From assembly GCA_025267735.1 (NCBI GenBank), contig CM046298.1:38439264-38503263 (forward strand): a DNA stretch of 64,000 nucleotides. The letters run 5' to 3'. Positions 37,301 to 48,204 of the stretch are shown piece after piece. Each line of letters starts with the position of its first letter. Within the stretch, counting starts at the first letter, position 1. A program made the translations under genes and the position numbers. The stretch is from Mactra quadrangularis (Eukaryota > Mollusca > Bivalvia > Venerida > Mactridae). The notes beneath the pieces are model-generated. The model was not told the origin of the DNA, did not search any database, and was given only the letters and a program-made list of their open reading frames with translations.

Positions 37301-38701
37301 AATTTGTCCAAAACGTTGTGATGAGTAAACATAATATCGCATAAAAATTGCTTAACAATAGAATTGTTTGCTGACTGTAATTTGTATTATAGAATTATGT
37401 AGAATATTGTATACCTTTTGAATATCATATCATAGTTATGCTTATTATCCATCTGGCTTTGAACTGCTGATTATATGAAATTGACTTACGATAACTTTCT
37501 TCGTAAGAATTTTTGTGAAAAGGAGCACAGGTTTTTAATAATATTGGAATAAAAATTATGGTATATGTGAATGTTTCCAGAAATGACTATCAATATATGT
37601 TTTCTATATGCTTAACCCTTAACCGCTCAATCCCGCATTTTTACGTGTCTAGACCCCCCCTCCAAAATGGCCACCACAGCCTTGAAAATGGTGTTTTTTA
37701 ACTGGATTAAGCGAATTTCACTAAAGGATAGTTGTCCCAAAAAAATGAGCTCGTTTTCGCGCGCCTCCCCCATCAATTGATGTCTCAGGGAGGTTCCGAA
37801 GGGGGGATGTGCCCCCCTTTGTTGCTGGGGTTTGAAGGGGGCGCAGCGCCCCTCATCGCCAGAAAAAAAATCGGGGTCATTGAGTGCAGAGAAATGGCGC
37901 CAAATGCTGATAAGAAAACATGTTTTCAGTATCTGAAAAAACCTGGCACTTTAGACCTCAATTTCGAAAAATATTACTGTTTGAAGTGCAAACGTGGGGT
38001 GGAAAAAGAGCAAAAATTGCATTTTTTGCCGTTTTTGCTCCGCCCCAGCGTTGCCATGGTAACGGGGGTCGGGGCTCAACTTGGTTTTTCTGAAAGACAT
38101 TCACCCAGGGAATAACTTGGCCAAGTTGCATAACTGTATGATAATTAGTAATGAAATTAGAGCATCTTGAAATAGCCCTAGCGCGTAATGGAGAAAAAAT
38201 GGCTACTTTTCACACATGTCGCAACCAGTAAAGGGTTAATCTGCATAAATACAATGTACATTTTAAATATGAAATGTAATTTGTACTCCACAAGTTTCCA
38301 CAAAGCATAATCAGTTCTTCTCATGGTAAGTTTTCAATGTGCTAATTTGCCTTATAATTTATGACTTTATGAATGTATTTTTTTGTTTTCAGTTATTTCC
38401 AGCAGAGAGTGTATTTAATTCTTTATTGGCTAGTTTAATAGGAGGTATTGTTGTAGTGGCTTGTATGACACCATTTGATGTTGTATCTACCAGAATGTAT
38501 AATCAACCAGTAGATCACAGCGGTAAAGGTGTCATGTACAGGAATGTGCCAAACTGTTTTGCTCAAATATTCAGGAAAGAAGGAGTATGGGGATTCTATA
38601 AAGGCGTTGGTGCTTCACTGTTCAGACTTGTGCCACATACTGTTTTAAGTCTTGTGTTCTGGGACCAACTAAGAATTATATATGCTCGTGCTTTTGTATG
38701 A
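31309..38701 (+). CDS. SLC25A35: Mitochondrial solute carrier, SLC25A35-like
   Basis: Six exons: 31309-31389, 32768-32835, 33884-34127, 34864-34978, 35881-35984, 38393-38701 (921 nt, 306 aa), all GT/AG and in frame. 306 aa is the normal length for a mitochondrial carrier, with three ~100-residue repeats of two helices each. The repeat signatures are [28 protein letters not shown] and [14 protein letters not shown]; the unusual second and third signatures are those of SLC25A35 (SLC25A34 is the near alternative). Other matches are [27 protein letters not shown], and [18 protein letters not shown] near the end. It should sit in the inner mitochondrial membrane; the transported substrate of this subgroup is not settled. 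A good acceptor at 31279 suggests a non-coding 5' exon further left. AATAAA at 38756 is a likely polyadenylation signal. Introns are crowded with small transposons. Confidence 0.95.
31442..31520. repeat. Short palindromic element, GCTTAGYGC family (copy 2), in carrier intron 1
   Basis: ATAGGCTTAGCACTAAACAG..CATAACTC pairs with TTAAAGCTGTTTAGCGCTAA..GCCTGCCATATG. It is the same family as 3651-3735. Confidence 0.65.
31990..32225. repeat. (CTCA)n/(CTCCCTAA)n simple repeat in carrier intron 1
   Basis: Continuous CTCACTCACTCACTCC and CTAACTCACTCC units run for about 230 bp. A protein-like open frame across it is an artefact of the repeat. Confidence 0.95.
35136..35449 (+). mobile_element. tRNA-derived SINE, full-length, in carrier intron 4
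   Basis: The tRNA-like head has box A (TAGCTCAGTTGGT) and box B (GGTTCGATTCC). A conserved body follows (GGCCATTCTCCCTCGTA, GTCAGTCACTGACAAAATTA, GGTTAACAGCTAAATCCAGA, CCTATACAATGTGTTGCTAC), then GGCGTTAAACCCCC and an A-rich AAAC tail. Target-site duplications ACTATTAAATTTG (35124 on) and ACTATTAAATTG (35450 on) flank it. The tail resembles those of bivalve SINEs. Confidence 0.88.
35579..35863. mobile_element. Dispersed element with CAGGGTTCAACAC ends (copy 2), in carrier intron 4
   Basis: It begins CAGGGTTCAACACC and ends AGTGTCAAACCCTGG (inverted). Inside are CCCAAGATTCTGAGGATCCC, AAACTTGGGAGGAATCCC and AGGGATTCCTTCAGGATCC. It is related to 30905-31166, just upstream of the gene, and ends only about 18 nt before exon 5, so it supplies the sequence next to that acceptor. 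Confidence 0.7.
36033..36234. mobile_element. Foldback MITE with AGGCCACAACAAGTTGATCA ends, in carrier intron 5
   Basis: AGGCCACAACAAGTTGATCA, TGTGTTCTACGGATT at the left match inverted AATCCCTAGAACATATGATC, AACTTGTTGAGGCCT at the right. There are further weak pairings inside (AAGCAAGTGAATTAAGATTT-like). Confidence 0.85.
37373..37530. mobile_element. Half copy of the CTTACGA/CGTAAG element family, in carrier intron 5
   Basis: It is nearly identical to 39352-39496: ATTATAGAATT, TGTATACCTTTTGAATATCA, ATGCTTATTATCCATCTG, GACTTACGAT, GTAAGAATTTTTGTGAAAAG. The left end of the element is not visible. Confidence 0.75.
37616..38235. mobile_element. piggyBac-like MITE flanked by TTAA, in carrier intron 5
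   Basis: TTAA at 37612-37615 is followed by CCCTTAACCGCTCAATCCCG. The right end is CAACCAGTAAAGGG followed by TTAA at 38236-38239. The inverted ends agree as CCCTTWACYGSTNR, with the TTAA target duplication typical of piggyBac elements. The interior is much more GC-rich than its surroundings. A 127-codon open frame inside has no ATG start and shows no transposase motif. Confidence 0.75.
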
Positions 38702-38974
38702 TATTTTTGTATAGGAGCAAGTGTGGCAAGCTGATACAATTTGGAGGGGTATTATAATAAATCATTGGATAGCCAGCTTCGCGTTAATACAGAGGAACTC
38801 GCAAGGAACTTCATCCTGCTAGTTCAGTACTAGGGAACCAGGAAGCAGACTCAAATTATCAGACTCATAACTTCAACAATTGTGACTTAAAAATGTCAAT
38901 AATCACATTGTTTTGCAATGACCAAGGTGGTCTTTATAGGGGAACTTCACTGTAATCCTTATCTGTGATGTATG

Positions 38975-39155
38975 ATGGCATATTTCTGCCACCAGATAAC
39001 CACATAACTAACTAGTTAATTAAGAGGTTAACTAGTTATGGTAACTAGTTAACCTCTTAAGATTATTAAGTTAAGTGGTTAACTAGTTACTGTAACTAGT
39101 TAACCACATATCTAACTAGTTAGCTATGTGGTTATCTGATGGCAGAAATATGCCA
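38975..39155. mobile_element. Nested palindrome rich in TAACTAGTTA, just after the carrier gene
   Basis: The outer arms are TGGCATATTTCTGCCACCAG, ATAACCACAT and ATGTGGTTATCTGATGGCAG, AAATATGCCA. Inside, GTTAACTAGTTA / TAACTAGTTAAC repeats fold as two further hairpins. Confidence 0.85.
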
Positions 39156-39253
39156 CCATAGTGATATAAGAAATGAACAGTTGTACAGTTGTGTAATGAT
39201 AAATGTTAGGACAGTTATGATAGAAAGTTTTGTGAAAGGACTTATTCACCTGT

Positions 39254-39496
39254 CATGCTTTTCACAAATATTCTTACGAAACAAATCTTAGTAAGTCAAA
39301 AGCATGAAACATTAATAATATGCTCAGTTTTTGGCTTATTAATTCCAAATATTATAGAATTGTGTAGAATAGTGTATACCTTTTGAATATCATATCATAG
39401 TTGTGCTTATTATCCATCTGACTTTGAACTGTTTAATATATGAAACTGACTTACGATGACTTTTTTTCATAAGAATTTTGGTGAAAAGGAGCACAG
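39254..39496. mobile_element. Foldback MITE, CTTACGA/CGTAAG family (copy 3)
   Basis: The left end TGCTTTTCACAAATATTCTT, ACGAAACAAATC..AGTAAGTCAAAAGC is inverted relative to the right end CTGACTTACGATGAC..CATAAGAATTTTGGTGAAAAGGAGCA. Its right half equals 37373-37530. Confidence 0.75.
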
Positions 39497-39948
39497 CTTG
39501 ATAGATAAGCCTATTGATGTTTCCTGTGATGCTAATTGTTAGTTTGATGTTATATAACTTTTAATGGTCCTATGCCCAAATATCTGGTTTTTTCTCAACC
39601 TTCTACTTTATAATTATGGGACCATGATTTTTAACTTATTTCTTATGCAAACGTTTTCATAAGTATTTTTTATATATTTGTTACAATGAATAATATTTTT
39701 GTATTATTTAGAAGTGATACATTTTGAGAATAAAACAGAAATTTGAGCATTGAGACTATTTATTAGTTATATTACTGATGGACCATTCGTTTATTTCTTG
39801 TCTGTACGAAGTTTGTCAATTAAACTTGATTCCCCACCTGTTTTTATGGTCATATTAGTATGTTTGTATTTCAATCAAAATTTTACTATCTTGGCCAGAC
39901 AATCTAGTTTGATTGGTACCCCACCACTGCATTTACATTATTCATTGT

Positions 39949-40266
39949 GCCTGCTAGGCTAGCTCAGTTAGTAGCACACAAGTCTACTGATCGAGTGGTT
40001 GTTGGTTCAATTTCTGGGCGGGGCATACTTTCGTGGAGCTTGGTCATAAAATTTTTTTATCTGGTCATTCTTTCTCCTACCCCTGATTCTAAATCATGTA
40101 GGGCAGTAGTCAGTCACTGACAAAAGTATGGGCCTAGTAGTTTGTTAACAGCTAAATCCAGAGATTTAGCCTTTCCAGGAACAATGAGTAGGTGGGCTTA
40201 CCACCGTGATATAACCTATACAATGTGTTGCTATGGCATTAAAACCAATAAAACAAACAAACGAAC
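39949..40266 (+). mobile_element. tRNA-derived SINE, full-length
   Basis: Box A (TAGCTCAGTTAGT) and box B (GGTTCAATTTC) are visible, and the body and (AAAC)n tail match the copy at 35136. A direct repeat ATTCATTGTG lies before the head and again after the tail (right copy CATTCATTGTG near 40270), a target-site duplication. Confidence 0.88.
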
Positions 40267-42038
40267 ATCATTCATTGTGTTTACATTGAAAACTAAACAA
40301 ATTACTTATGTACTCAAATATGCAATTAAATAGGAAAATAGCTTGGACAATTGCTAATCATAGGTGATGTTATTTGTTCTTAAAACATTCCAGCTTGAAT
40401 TTTTTTTATTTTATTTTGTATCTAGGTAACTTAAAGCAAACCTTGACTAATTGTTTGCATTAAGTTTCAAAATTAAAGTAAGAAGATCTCAGGTTGGGAT
40501 ATCAATGATGAAATTGGATATACATAAATGTACTATTTTCATAGGAAAGTAATTTTACTATAATATATTGATGGCATTAGAAGGATATTTTATATTTGAA
40601 TCTAAAAACAGCTTTAATCAAATTGTGCCTTTTAATCTCATTATAGAAATCTCAGGGTAGAGAAAATATCTCATTATGAAACATATCACTTTATTTATGT
40701 TTATATGTTCAATTTAAATGTGTTAATAAAACCTTTATTATATGTATTTCAGACATTTTTCTTCAATACTCAGATTTGTAGGTTATTATCAGATATTGAA
40801 TGTTATCAAAATGATGACAGATACAATGTATGTCAAAGCTCATTTACCAAATAAAACATGGCCTTGCAGGCAATATGCTAGTTTACGGGCAGTTTTGAGC
40901 TACATGTTTTTACCTTCCAAGGTCTCAAACCAGTTGACATTTTATGATAAATGGTCATTTCATTGATTTTACCTACTGTAAATAACCTATTTATCAGAAA
41001 ATTAGCATATTGTCCCGCAAACAAGGCGTTAACAAAAGAGCACTTGGTTATGTTAGTGGGCAAATGTATTGTTATTGTAAAAGATCATAGAAGGAATGGA
41101 AAAAGGTGGGTTTATGATATTGTTTGGTGCTTTTGAAAATGGCAATACATGTAAATCAGTGTGTTAGGTTGTAAATATTTTGTTAAACAGAGATAATTAT
41201 TGTTGTTTGTATTATATTACAAAATGTATAATATTTAAGTACATGTATATTTTTGTTAGTTTTAGAAATTGTTATTGTTTATTGTTAATAACTGTAATGT
41301 TTAGATAGTTATGTTATATAATCATTGAACTATTCTTATTTAGGTATATGTATGATCCTTCAATATTAATCTGAGCTTGACCTTATCCAAGAATATATGT
41401 TGCACTGATTTCTGTTTTGGCTTCATTGATAAATTGTGAATCAGGCGTGTATTTTTTGTGAATGTAAGCTCTGAAACTTGATTTCCATGCACTTTCAGTA
41501 CCCCCTGTTTAAGAACAAGGCTTTGTATTAAATGTGTAAGTTGACTAATTAACATAGTTTTACGCTTTAAGTTTTGATCAAAGCAACTGTTAGTCATGGA
41601 GAATTGAAGTTTGACTTTGGGTTACTTTAACCTTGATCCAGTCGGACTGGTTTCAGATGTGTAGCGAGACCTCAAGATTTTCAATATGTGTCATGATAAA
41701 TTCACTCGCAGCCCCATTACCTCTGCTTGCCAGAATATTGCGGCCCCTGCGGTCCCAGCTCCTACGTGCCTGTGAATGTTAAGAATTTTTCTTTGAAGCA
41801 CAATGACAACACTGTGTTAACTATACTGTTTGTACATGTACACATTAAAATAGTTTAGTATATCATAATCACTTCAGTGGTGCCATAGTTAAACCTCAGT
41901 ATTGTTGTTTTGTTATAAGTCTATCATGGGTCCATATTCCACTTGTTGTCTTTTTCAGTCACCTTTTAAATTTTTCATTATTCCATTTTCAATTCATGCA
42001 GTTTACCTGCATTTAAACTTGAAATTTTCATGTCTGTA

Positions 42039-43784
42039 TAGTGCGTACAAGTTGACCCCGACCTGACCTTTATGCAAGAATATTCATTACATTGAATACG
42101 AATGTAATATTAAATCTCGATAGCAATCGGATTATATCGCCGAGGCTCGAATGTAATTTTAACACAGGGATTAATTTTAAAGTACTTTTAAAGCGTACAA
42201 TGAGTGTTTATAACACATAGACCGGACCAGATGATTATACGATGAGGCTAGCTACCAATTCAAATGGTGTGGGTTTTAGCCCCACAAACGCCATCCCCCA
42301 TCCATTTTATTATTAGCCGGATTTTTCAACGTTAACAATTGCGTTAAAGTTTTCAATGTACCATGTATTTCTGCCATTTAAAGTCAGATCTCTACGAAAC
42401 TTTATACAATGATAACATACCATGTGATGAACAGAATTAGACAGTAACCGCAACTCTACCTTGCTTAATTATGGATTATTGCCCTTTGTAATTTCGGGTG
42501 TCTGGTGTCGTTAACAATTGCGTTAAAGTTTTTAATTTAGCATATATTTCTGCCATTTATTGTCAGATTTTTACAAAACTTCATACAATGATGACATGCC
42601 ATGTGATGAACAGATTAAGACAGTAACCACAACTCTACCTGGCTTAATAATGGATTATTTCCCTTTGTTATTTTTGTGTTAAAGTTTTCAAATTGTTGGA
42701 TATCTCTGCCATTTATGGTTAGATGTTTATGAAATTTCATGCAATGATTACATATGATCTGTTGAAAAGAATTAGACAGTAACAACAACTCTACCTGACT
42801 TAATAATGGATTATTTCCCTTTGATTTTTTGCGTTAAATTTTTCAAATTGTTGGATATCTCTGCCATTTATGGTTAGATGTTTATGAAATTTCATACAAT
42901 GATTACATACCATCTGTTGAAAATAATTAGACAGTAACAGCAACTCCACCTGGCTTAATAATGGATTATTTCCCTTTTGTTTTTTGTGTTAAATTTTTCA
43001 AATTGTTGGATATCTCTGCCATTTATGGTTTGATGTTTACGAAGTTTCATACAATGATTACATATCATCTGTTGAAAAGAATTAGACAGTAACAACAACT
43101 CTACCTGGCTTAAAAATGGATTATTTCCCTTTGTATTTTTTATGTTAAAGTTTTCCGTATGTTGGATCTCTCCAATAGCAAGTATTCTGGCATTTTCCAG
43201 TCATATTTTCCTGCCATTTTGTTTCAACAATTTCACCATTTGCCATACAAGGTTTTTTTAACAAAATTCTCTCGCTAATTTCATATCATTAGCTTTGCAT
43301 TATTTTCATCCATAGTTTTCATGTCTTATGCCATCTTAGTCAAATACCAACAAAATACTCAGAAAAGATACAATAGGACATATATAATATAGTTAATGAA
43401 ACTCTTTATTCCTTTAAGATTAATTATTGCCCTTTGCATTCCTTCTAATAAGCAATATATCAAATGACTTTCTTTTGTAACAACGTAAACTTGTTCTCAA
43501 TGTTCCCATATGCAGAAAAATCCGGCTTTAATGTGGCTCCCACATTATCTTTCTTGTTAATTGTAATCTGAAGGTAAGAACACGAGCTTCCCGTTTGAAT
43601 TCATTTTAATCGTGAGTTGTTACACATACGGGCTGTGTATACTTTATTCATGTCTTGTTTTATCTTAAATATGTAACGAGCCGAAGTATAGAGTAGGCGT
43701 GGTATTGATTTTTGCCGGGATATGTGTAGATGATAATTAGATGCAAATGTGAAAGGTAAGGTCGGGGTCAACTTGTATGCACTA
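42039..43784. mobile_element. Non-autonomous TIR transposon, ~1.75 kb, with empty site next door
   Basis: The left end is TAGTGCGTACAAGTTGACCC, CGACCTGACCTT. The right end inverted is TAGTGCATACAAGTTGACCC, CGACCTTACCTT: about 32 bp with two mismatches. TA lies outside both ends. Unit 2 of the duplication reads straight through the site (ATGTCTGATCCTGATAT), so both filled and empty states are visible. The element codes for no long protein. Confidence 0.88.
42330..43165 (+). repeat. Internal tandem repeat of the TIR element, ~155-180 bp unit, about 5 copies
   Basis: Each unit runs GTTAAAGTTTTCAA, TCTGCCATTTATGG, ATGTTTATGAAATTTCATAC, AATGATTACATA, GAAAAGAATTAGACAGTAAC, AACTCTACCTGGCTTAATAA, TGGATTATTTCCCTTTG. 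The first two units are longer and more diverged than the later ones. Confidence 0.9.
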
Positions 43785-44204
43785 TACCTGATATAAAGGT
43801 GTTATGAGGTCTTAAAAATGGTTTCTGTAACTATGTAAACAACTGAAAACATGAAATTTAGGAATGAAGTATTTTAAAACCTAGATGTATGTAAATTGTA
43901 ATTACACATTCCAAGAATTATGTAAATATGTTATGTAAATATTGTTATATGTTAACCTTGAGTCTTGAAAATTTTATGATGTACATGTATTTAACTATAC
44001 AAATGTAGTCTTTTTTTTCTCAACTGTCAAAGTTTGAATACTTTTATGGTGATAATGATTAAGGTTTAGTTTTTCACCAGGGTCCGTCCGCTCCATATGG
44101 ATGCATTATGTGCAGACCCTGGCTAGAATTTAATTTTAATACTTAAGTGTCTAGAAGTTGACAATGTTGAGAAGTCTTCTATCTTCTGCTGGCTGTGCTT
44201 GTTA

Positions 44205-45655
44205 AGAGCACTTGGTTATGTTAGTGGGCAAATGTATTGTTATTTTAAAAAGGTCATAGAAGGAATGGAAAAGGTGGGTTTATGATATTGTTTGGTGCTT
44301 TTGAAAATGGCAATACATCTAAATCAGTGTGTTTGGTTGTAAATATTTTGTTAAACAGAGATAATTATTGTTGTTTGTATATATATTACAAAATGTATAA
44401 TATTTAAGTATATTTTTGTGAGTGTTAGAAATTGTTATTGTTAATTGTTAATTACTATAATGTTTAGATAGTTATGTTATATAATCATTGAACTATTCTT
44501 GTGTAGGTATATGTATGATCCTGCAATATTAATCTGAGCTTGACCTTCATCCATGAATATATTTTGCACCGATTTCTATTTTGACTTCATTGATAAATTG
44601 TGAATCGGGCACTTAGATCTGAATATTAGGGTGGTTATGTCGCAATATTTTGTGAATGTAAACTCTGAAACTTGATTTCTATGCACTTTCAGTACCCTCT
44701 GTTTAAGAACAAATCTTTGTATTATAATGTGTAAGTTGACTAATTAACATAGTTTTACACTTTAAATTTTGATCAAAGCAACTGTTAGTCATGGAGAATT
44801 GAACTGAGACTTGGGGATACTTAAACCTTGATCCAGTGGGACTGGTTTCAGACGTGTAGCCAGACCTCAAGATTTTCAATGTGTCATGAAAAATTCACTC
44901 GCAGCCATATTGCCTCTGCTTGCCAGATTATTGCGGCCGCGACCCTTGCGGTCCCAGCTCCTACGCGCCTGTGAATGTTAAGAATTTTTCTTTGAAGCAC
45001 AATGACAACACTGTGTTAACTATACTGTTTGTACATGTACACATTAAAATAGCTTTGTATATCATAATCACTTCAGTGGTGCCATGGTTAAGCCTCAGTA
45101 TTGTTACATGTATTTTGTTATAAGTCTATCATGGGTCCATATTCTCTTGCTGTCTTTATACCTTGTATAATTTTCATGATTCCATTTTCAATTTGTGCAG
45201 TTTACCTGCAATTAAACTTGAAATTTTCATGTCTGATCCTGATATGATGTGTTATAGGATCTTAAAAATGGTTCTGTAACTATGTAAACAACTGAAAACT
45301 TGAAATTCAGGAATAAAATATTTTAAAACCCAGATGTATGTAAATTGTAATTACACATTCCAAGAATTATGTAAATATGTTATGTAAATATTGCTATATG
45401 TTAACCTTAAGTATTGAAAATTTTATGATGTACATGTTTTTAACTCTACAAATGTAGTCTGTTCATTTCTCAACTGTCAAAGCTTTAATAATTTTATGGT
45501 GATGATGATTAAGGTTTAGTTTTTCACCAGGGTCCGTCTGCTCCATATGGATGCATTATGTGCAGACTCTGGCTAGAACTTTACTTCAAAAGATAAGTGT
45601 CTAGAATTAGACAATGTTGAGATGTCTTCCTTCTTCTGCTGGCTGCTCTTGTACG
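44205..45655 (+). repeat. Tandem duplication, unit 2 (without insertion)
   Basis: It begins AAGAGCACTTGGTTATGTTA directly after the end of unit 1 and is collinear with it. Small indels distinguish the units, such as an extra stretch around 44608-44650 here. The distal border falls inside a TIR element (45462-45932). Confidence 0.9.
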
Positions 45656-45932
45656 GCAGTTGGTGCAGTGTTCATCCCTCTGCATTCCTCAACCTGGCTT
45701 GGGACAAGCTATGGCTGCATTAATTTCATGGTGACTGAATACATTATTTTATACTTGCAGCCTCATTGTTATTGAAATATCTTGACTAAAAACCTATCAT
45801 TCCACATAAGCAGCTCTACATGATCATAATGCACACTTTCAGAAAATCATATATCATATATCACAGTGATAATTTTAGAATGCAAAGGCATCGTAAAATT
45901 GTTAATGTTTTGACAGTTGACGAAAAACAAAC
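45462..45932. mobile_element. TIR element, CTGTCAAAGCTTGAATAATT family (copy 2, with nested DNA)
   Basis: The left end CATTTCTCAACTGTCAAAGC is at 45464. The right portion from about 45716 (TTAATTTCATGGTGACTGAA through TTAATGTTTTGACAGTTGAC) matches the 28569-28810 copy. About 215 bp between them (containing CACCAGGGTCCGTC and CCTGGCTTGGGACA) is absent from that copy and looks nested. Confidence 0.75.
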
Positions 45933-46526
45933 TATACTCTTTATTAACTGACTATAACTAAAGAAAATGGTTGGAAACTTCAGAAGGAATAATAAAAACA
46001 AAATGTTTGTTTTAATTTTCCAAGATTGAAGTAATACAGTACTTTAACAATTCAACAAATGCTACCCAGACATTATTTATTTTGCTATGTATGTATTATG
46101 TTGAAGTTTCTGACTAATATATGAGGTGTGTATACAGTCTACGAAATAAGGATATGACAGTGATAGCCTGAACAGGTAGATTAAGCATCAAGCACTATCT
46201 CTTGATTTTGTAAAATTTTGGTTGCTCAAAACTAAAAAAAGGTTGTCCTGAGCAATTGGACACCCTCGTAGACTGTGTGTATGTATCATTGCTCTGCTTC
46301 TTTTGCTCTACCTCAGCACATTATATTGAAACATACTTTTTTTATTTAGCATTAAATTGTCTGAAAATCTGTTTCATGTATTTTTACTTTAAATAGCTGT
46401 TTAAATATGTCCACTTTAATTATTTCTGAAAGTAAATAACTCCTGGCACCTTTTCTGTAAGGAAATCGAAGGTAGCAAATCCGAGATTGAGACTTCCTCA
46501 AACAAAAGTTCAGAATTGATAGAAAT

Positions 46527-46956
46527 GTAAAATATACAAATCTGTCATTATCACACTTAATAAATTTAACTGCTCTGTCGAAATCTGTGCATTTGAAAAA
46601 GAAAACCATTTACCATGGGCTCAACCATATTAAAGAGCAGAGGTTTTCTGAATGTTTCGTTGAGCAAGAAAAAAGACTTGCTTCATATACCTATGTGGTG
46701 AATCAATTTGCTAGTTTGCAGTGGACTGTAAAATATACAAATCTATTAACATCCAATTTATTGAAGTTAACAGTTCTGGCGAAATCTTTGCATTAAAACA
46801 AGAAATAAGTTAGTATTCTTGAGAAAGAAAACCATTCACCATGGGGGCAGCCATTTTGAAAAGCAAAGGTGTTCTTAATGTTTTAGTGCGCAAAAAAACT
46901 TGCTACATTTTCACTTCATAGCGATTTAATTTGCTAGTTTGTAGCAGAACCATTAT
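46527..46956 (+). repeat. Diverged tandem duplication, two units of about 210-230 bp
   Basis: Both units contain GTAAAATATACAAATCT, CTGTCGAAATCTGTGCATT / CTGGCGAAATCTTTGCATT, AAGAAAACCATTYACCATGG, AAAGAGCAGAGGT / AAAAGCAAAGGT and TTTGCTAGTTTG in the same order. Confidence 0.8.
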
Positions 46957-47291
46957 GATTTGCTACCCAGTGGTACAAAGTGCTCGCCTTGCTGAATGGA
47001 CTCCTGCTCATTCAATCAAAGGGAGATAATTCTAACTGCATCATAATTGTTTTAAATTGCAATAAAATATTGAGTTACTGCCCTTTAATCATAATTTGTG
47101 TAAATGTCGGATATTTGTTGGCCATTACTCTCATGTTACACTTACTGTAGGTAGTATTATATTATTGAAGTGCCTTTATAAACACTGTTGTTTATGTTAT
47201 ATATATAAATAAATTACAAAATAACTACAACTACAGTGTTATAGTTTTATTTGCCCTAGCTTTCTTGTCACTATATTAAAGCTGGTATGTA

Positions 47292-47697
47292 CAGTACCCA
47301 CCAAAAGTTCGGAAACATTTTTGCTTTGTAGGCCAAACTGAATAGCTTTTATTTAAACTTTGATTTGATAACTGTTTATTTTGAAATGCTTTTTTATCTT
47401 TGCTTTATTATTTGATTTTCATTATACATTGTACACATATGTAAATATATCGTCCTACAAAAATAGCCGCAATAAAAGCTATGTTATGGAAAATAATTAC
47501 AATAAACATGGGTTTGATGGCTTTAGGGTATAAGATGCTGAATTGTAAAAATGTGTTGCATTCATGAAATTTGTTTTCATTTTAGCTCTATCACAAACCA
47601 TACTAAAATGTATTAAAAATAATGATTCTACAGAAATAATTATCAAAATTCAAAAATTGTAGTTATGTTTTTGTCTCCAAACTTTTGGTGGGCACTG
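47292..47697. mobile_element. Tc1/mariner-like MITE flanked by TA
   Basis: The ends CAGTACCCACCAAAAGTTCG, GA and (inverted) CAGTGCCCACCAAAAGTTTG, GA form ~22-bp terminal inverted repeats, with TA at 47290-47291 and 47698-47699. At 406 bp there is no room for a transposase and no DDE/D frame. Confidence 0.85.
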
Positions 47698-48204
47698 TAG
47701 TACATGTATATACTGCCTTCTGTAATGTGCAATATTATTGTTACATATATGCATATTCAGCAAACTTTACTATTTTGTATGATAACCCCTAATTATTTAA
47801 GTCTCCTTCAGGCTGGTGATCCCTCACAGTACTCATTTATACCTTTCTTGCTCAAGGTAATTAGATGTACCCCTAATGGGGATCCAACCACAGACCTCTC
47901 GATCCCTTATCTCGTGTTGTACCTCTGCACCACTGTTCAGAATGTCCCATTATAAAAATAATATTTTATAAGACATCCAGAAGACTATTTGAAATTGATA
48001 TAAATTGAACTTTTATAACTGTTTTCTGCAAAGATTTATGATGATTTACGTCGTAAGATATTTCTTGCTGAGTGCCACAAGTTTATAATTACAGCATACT
48101 TTCATACGGTATGTATGATATATGCCCTTGACAACGTTGTTTTGTGATAAATGTCGTACAGGACTCAACAACGTTCATTGATCGCTGGCTCTCTGTTTGT
48201 TTAT

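Larger units (their letters stand above)
41033..44204 (+). repeat. Tandem duplication, unit 1 (carries a 1.75-kb insertion)
   Basis: It starts AAGAGCACTTGGTTATGTTA and runs in parallel with 44205-45655, about 90% alike by eye. Examples are GGTTTATGATATTGTTTGGT, TCTGAGCTTGACCTT, GAACTATTCTTRTKTAGGTA and CCAGCTCCTACGYGCCTGTG. The parallel is broken only by the element at 42039-43784. No gene is seen in it. Confidence 0.9.

Noticed and set aside
37732..38115. 127-codon open frame in the GC-rich element
   Set aside because: There is no ATG start and no transposase or known domain; it lies entirely within a piggyBac-like MITE.
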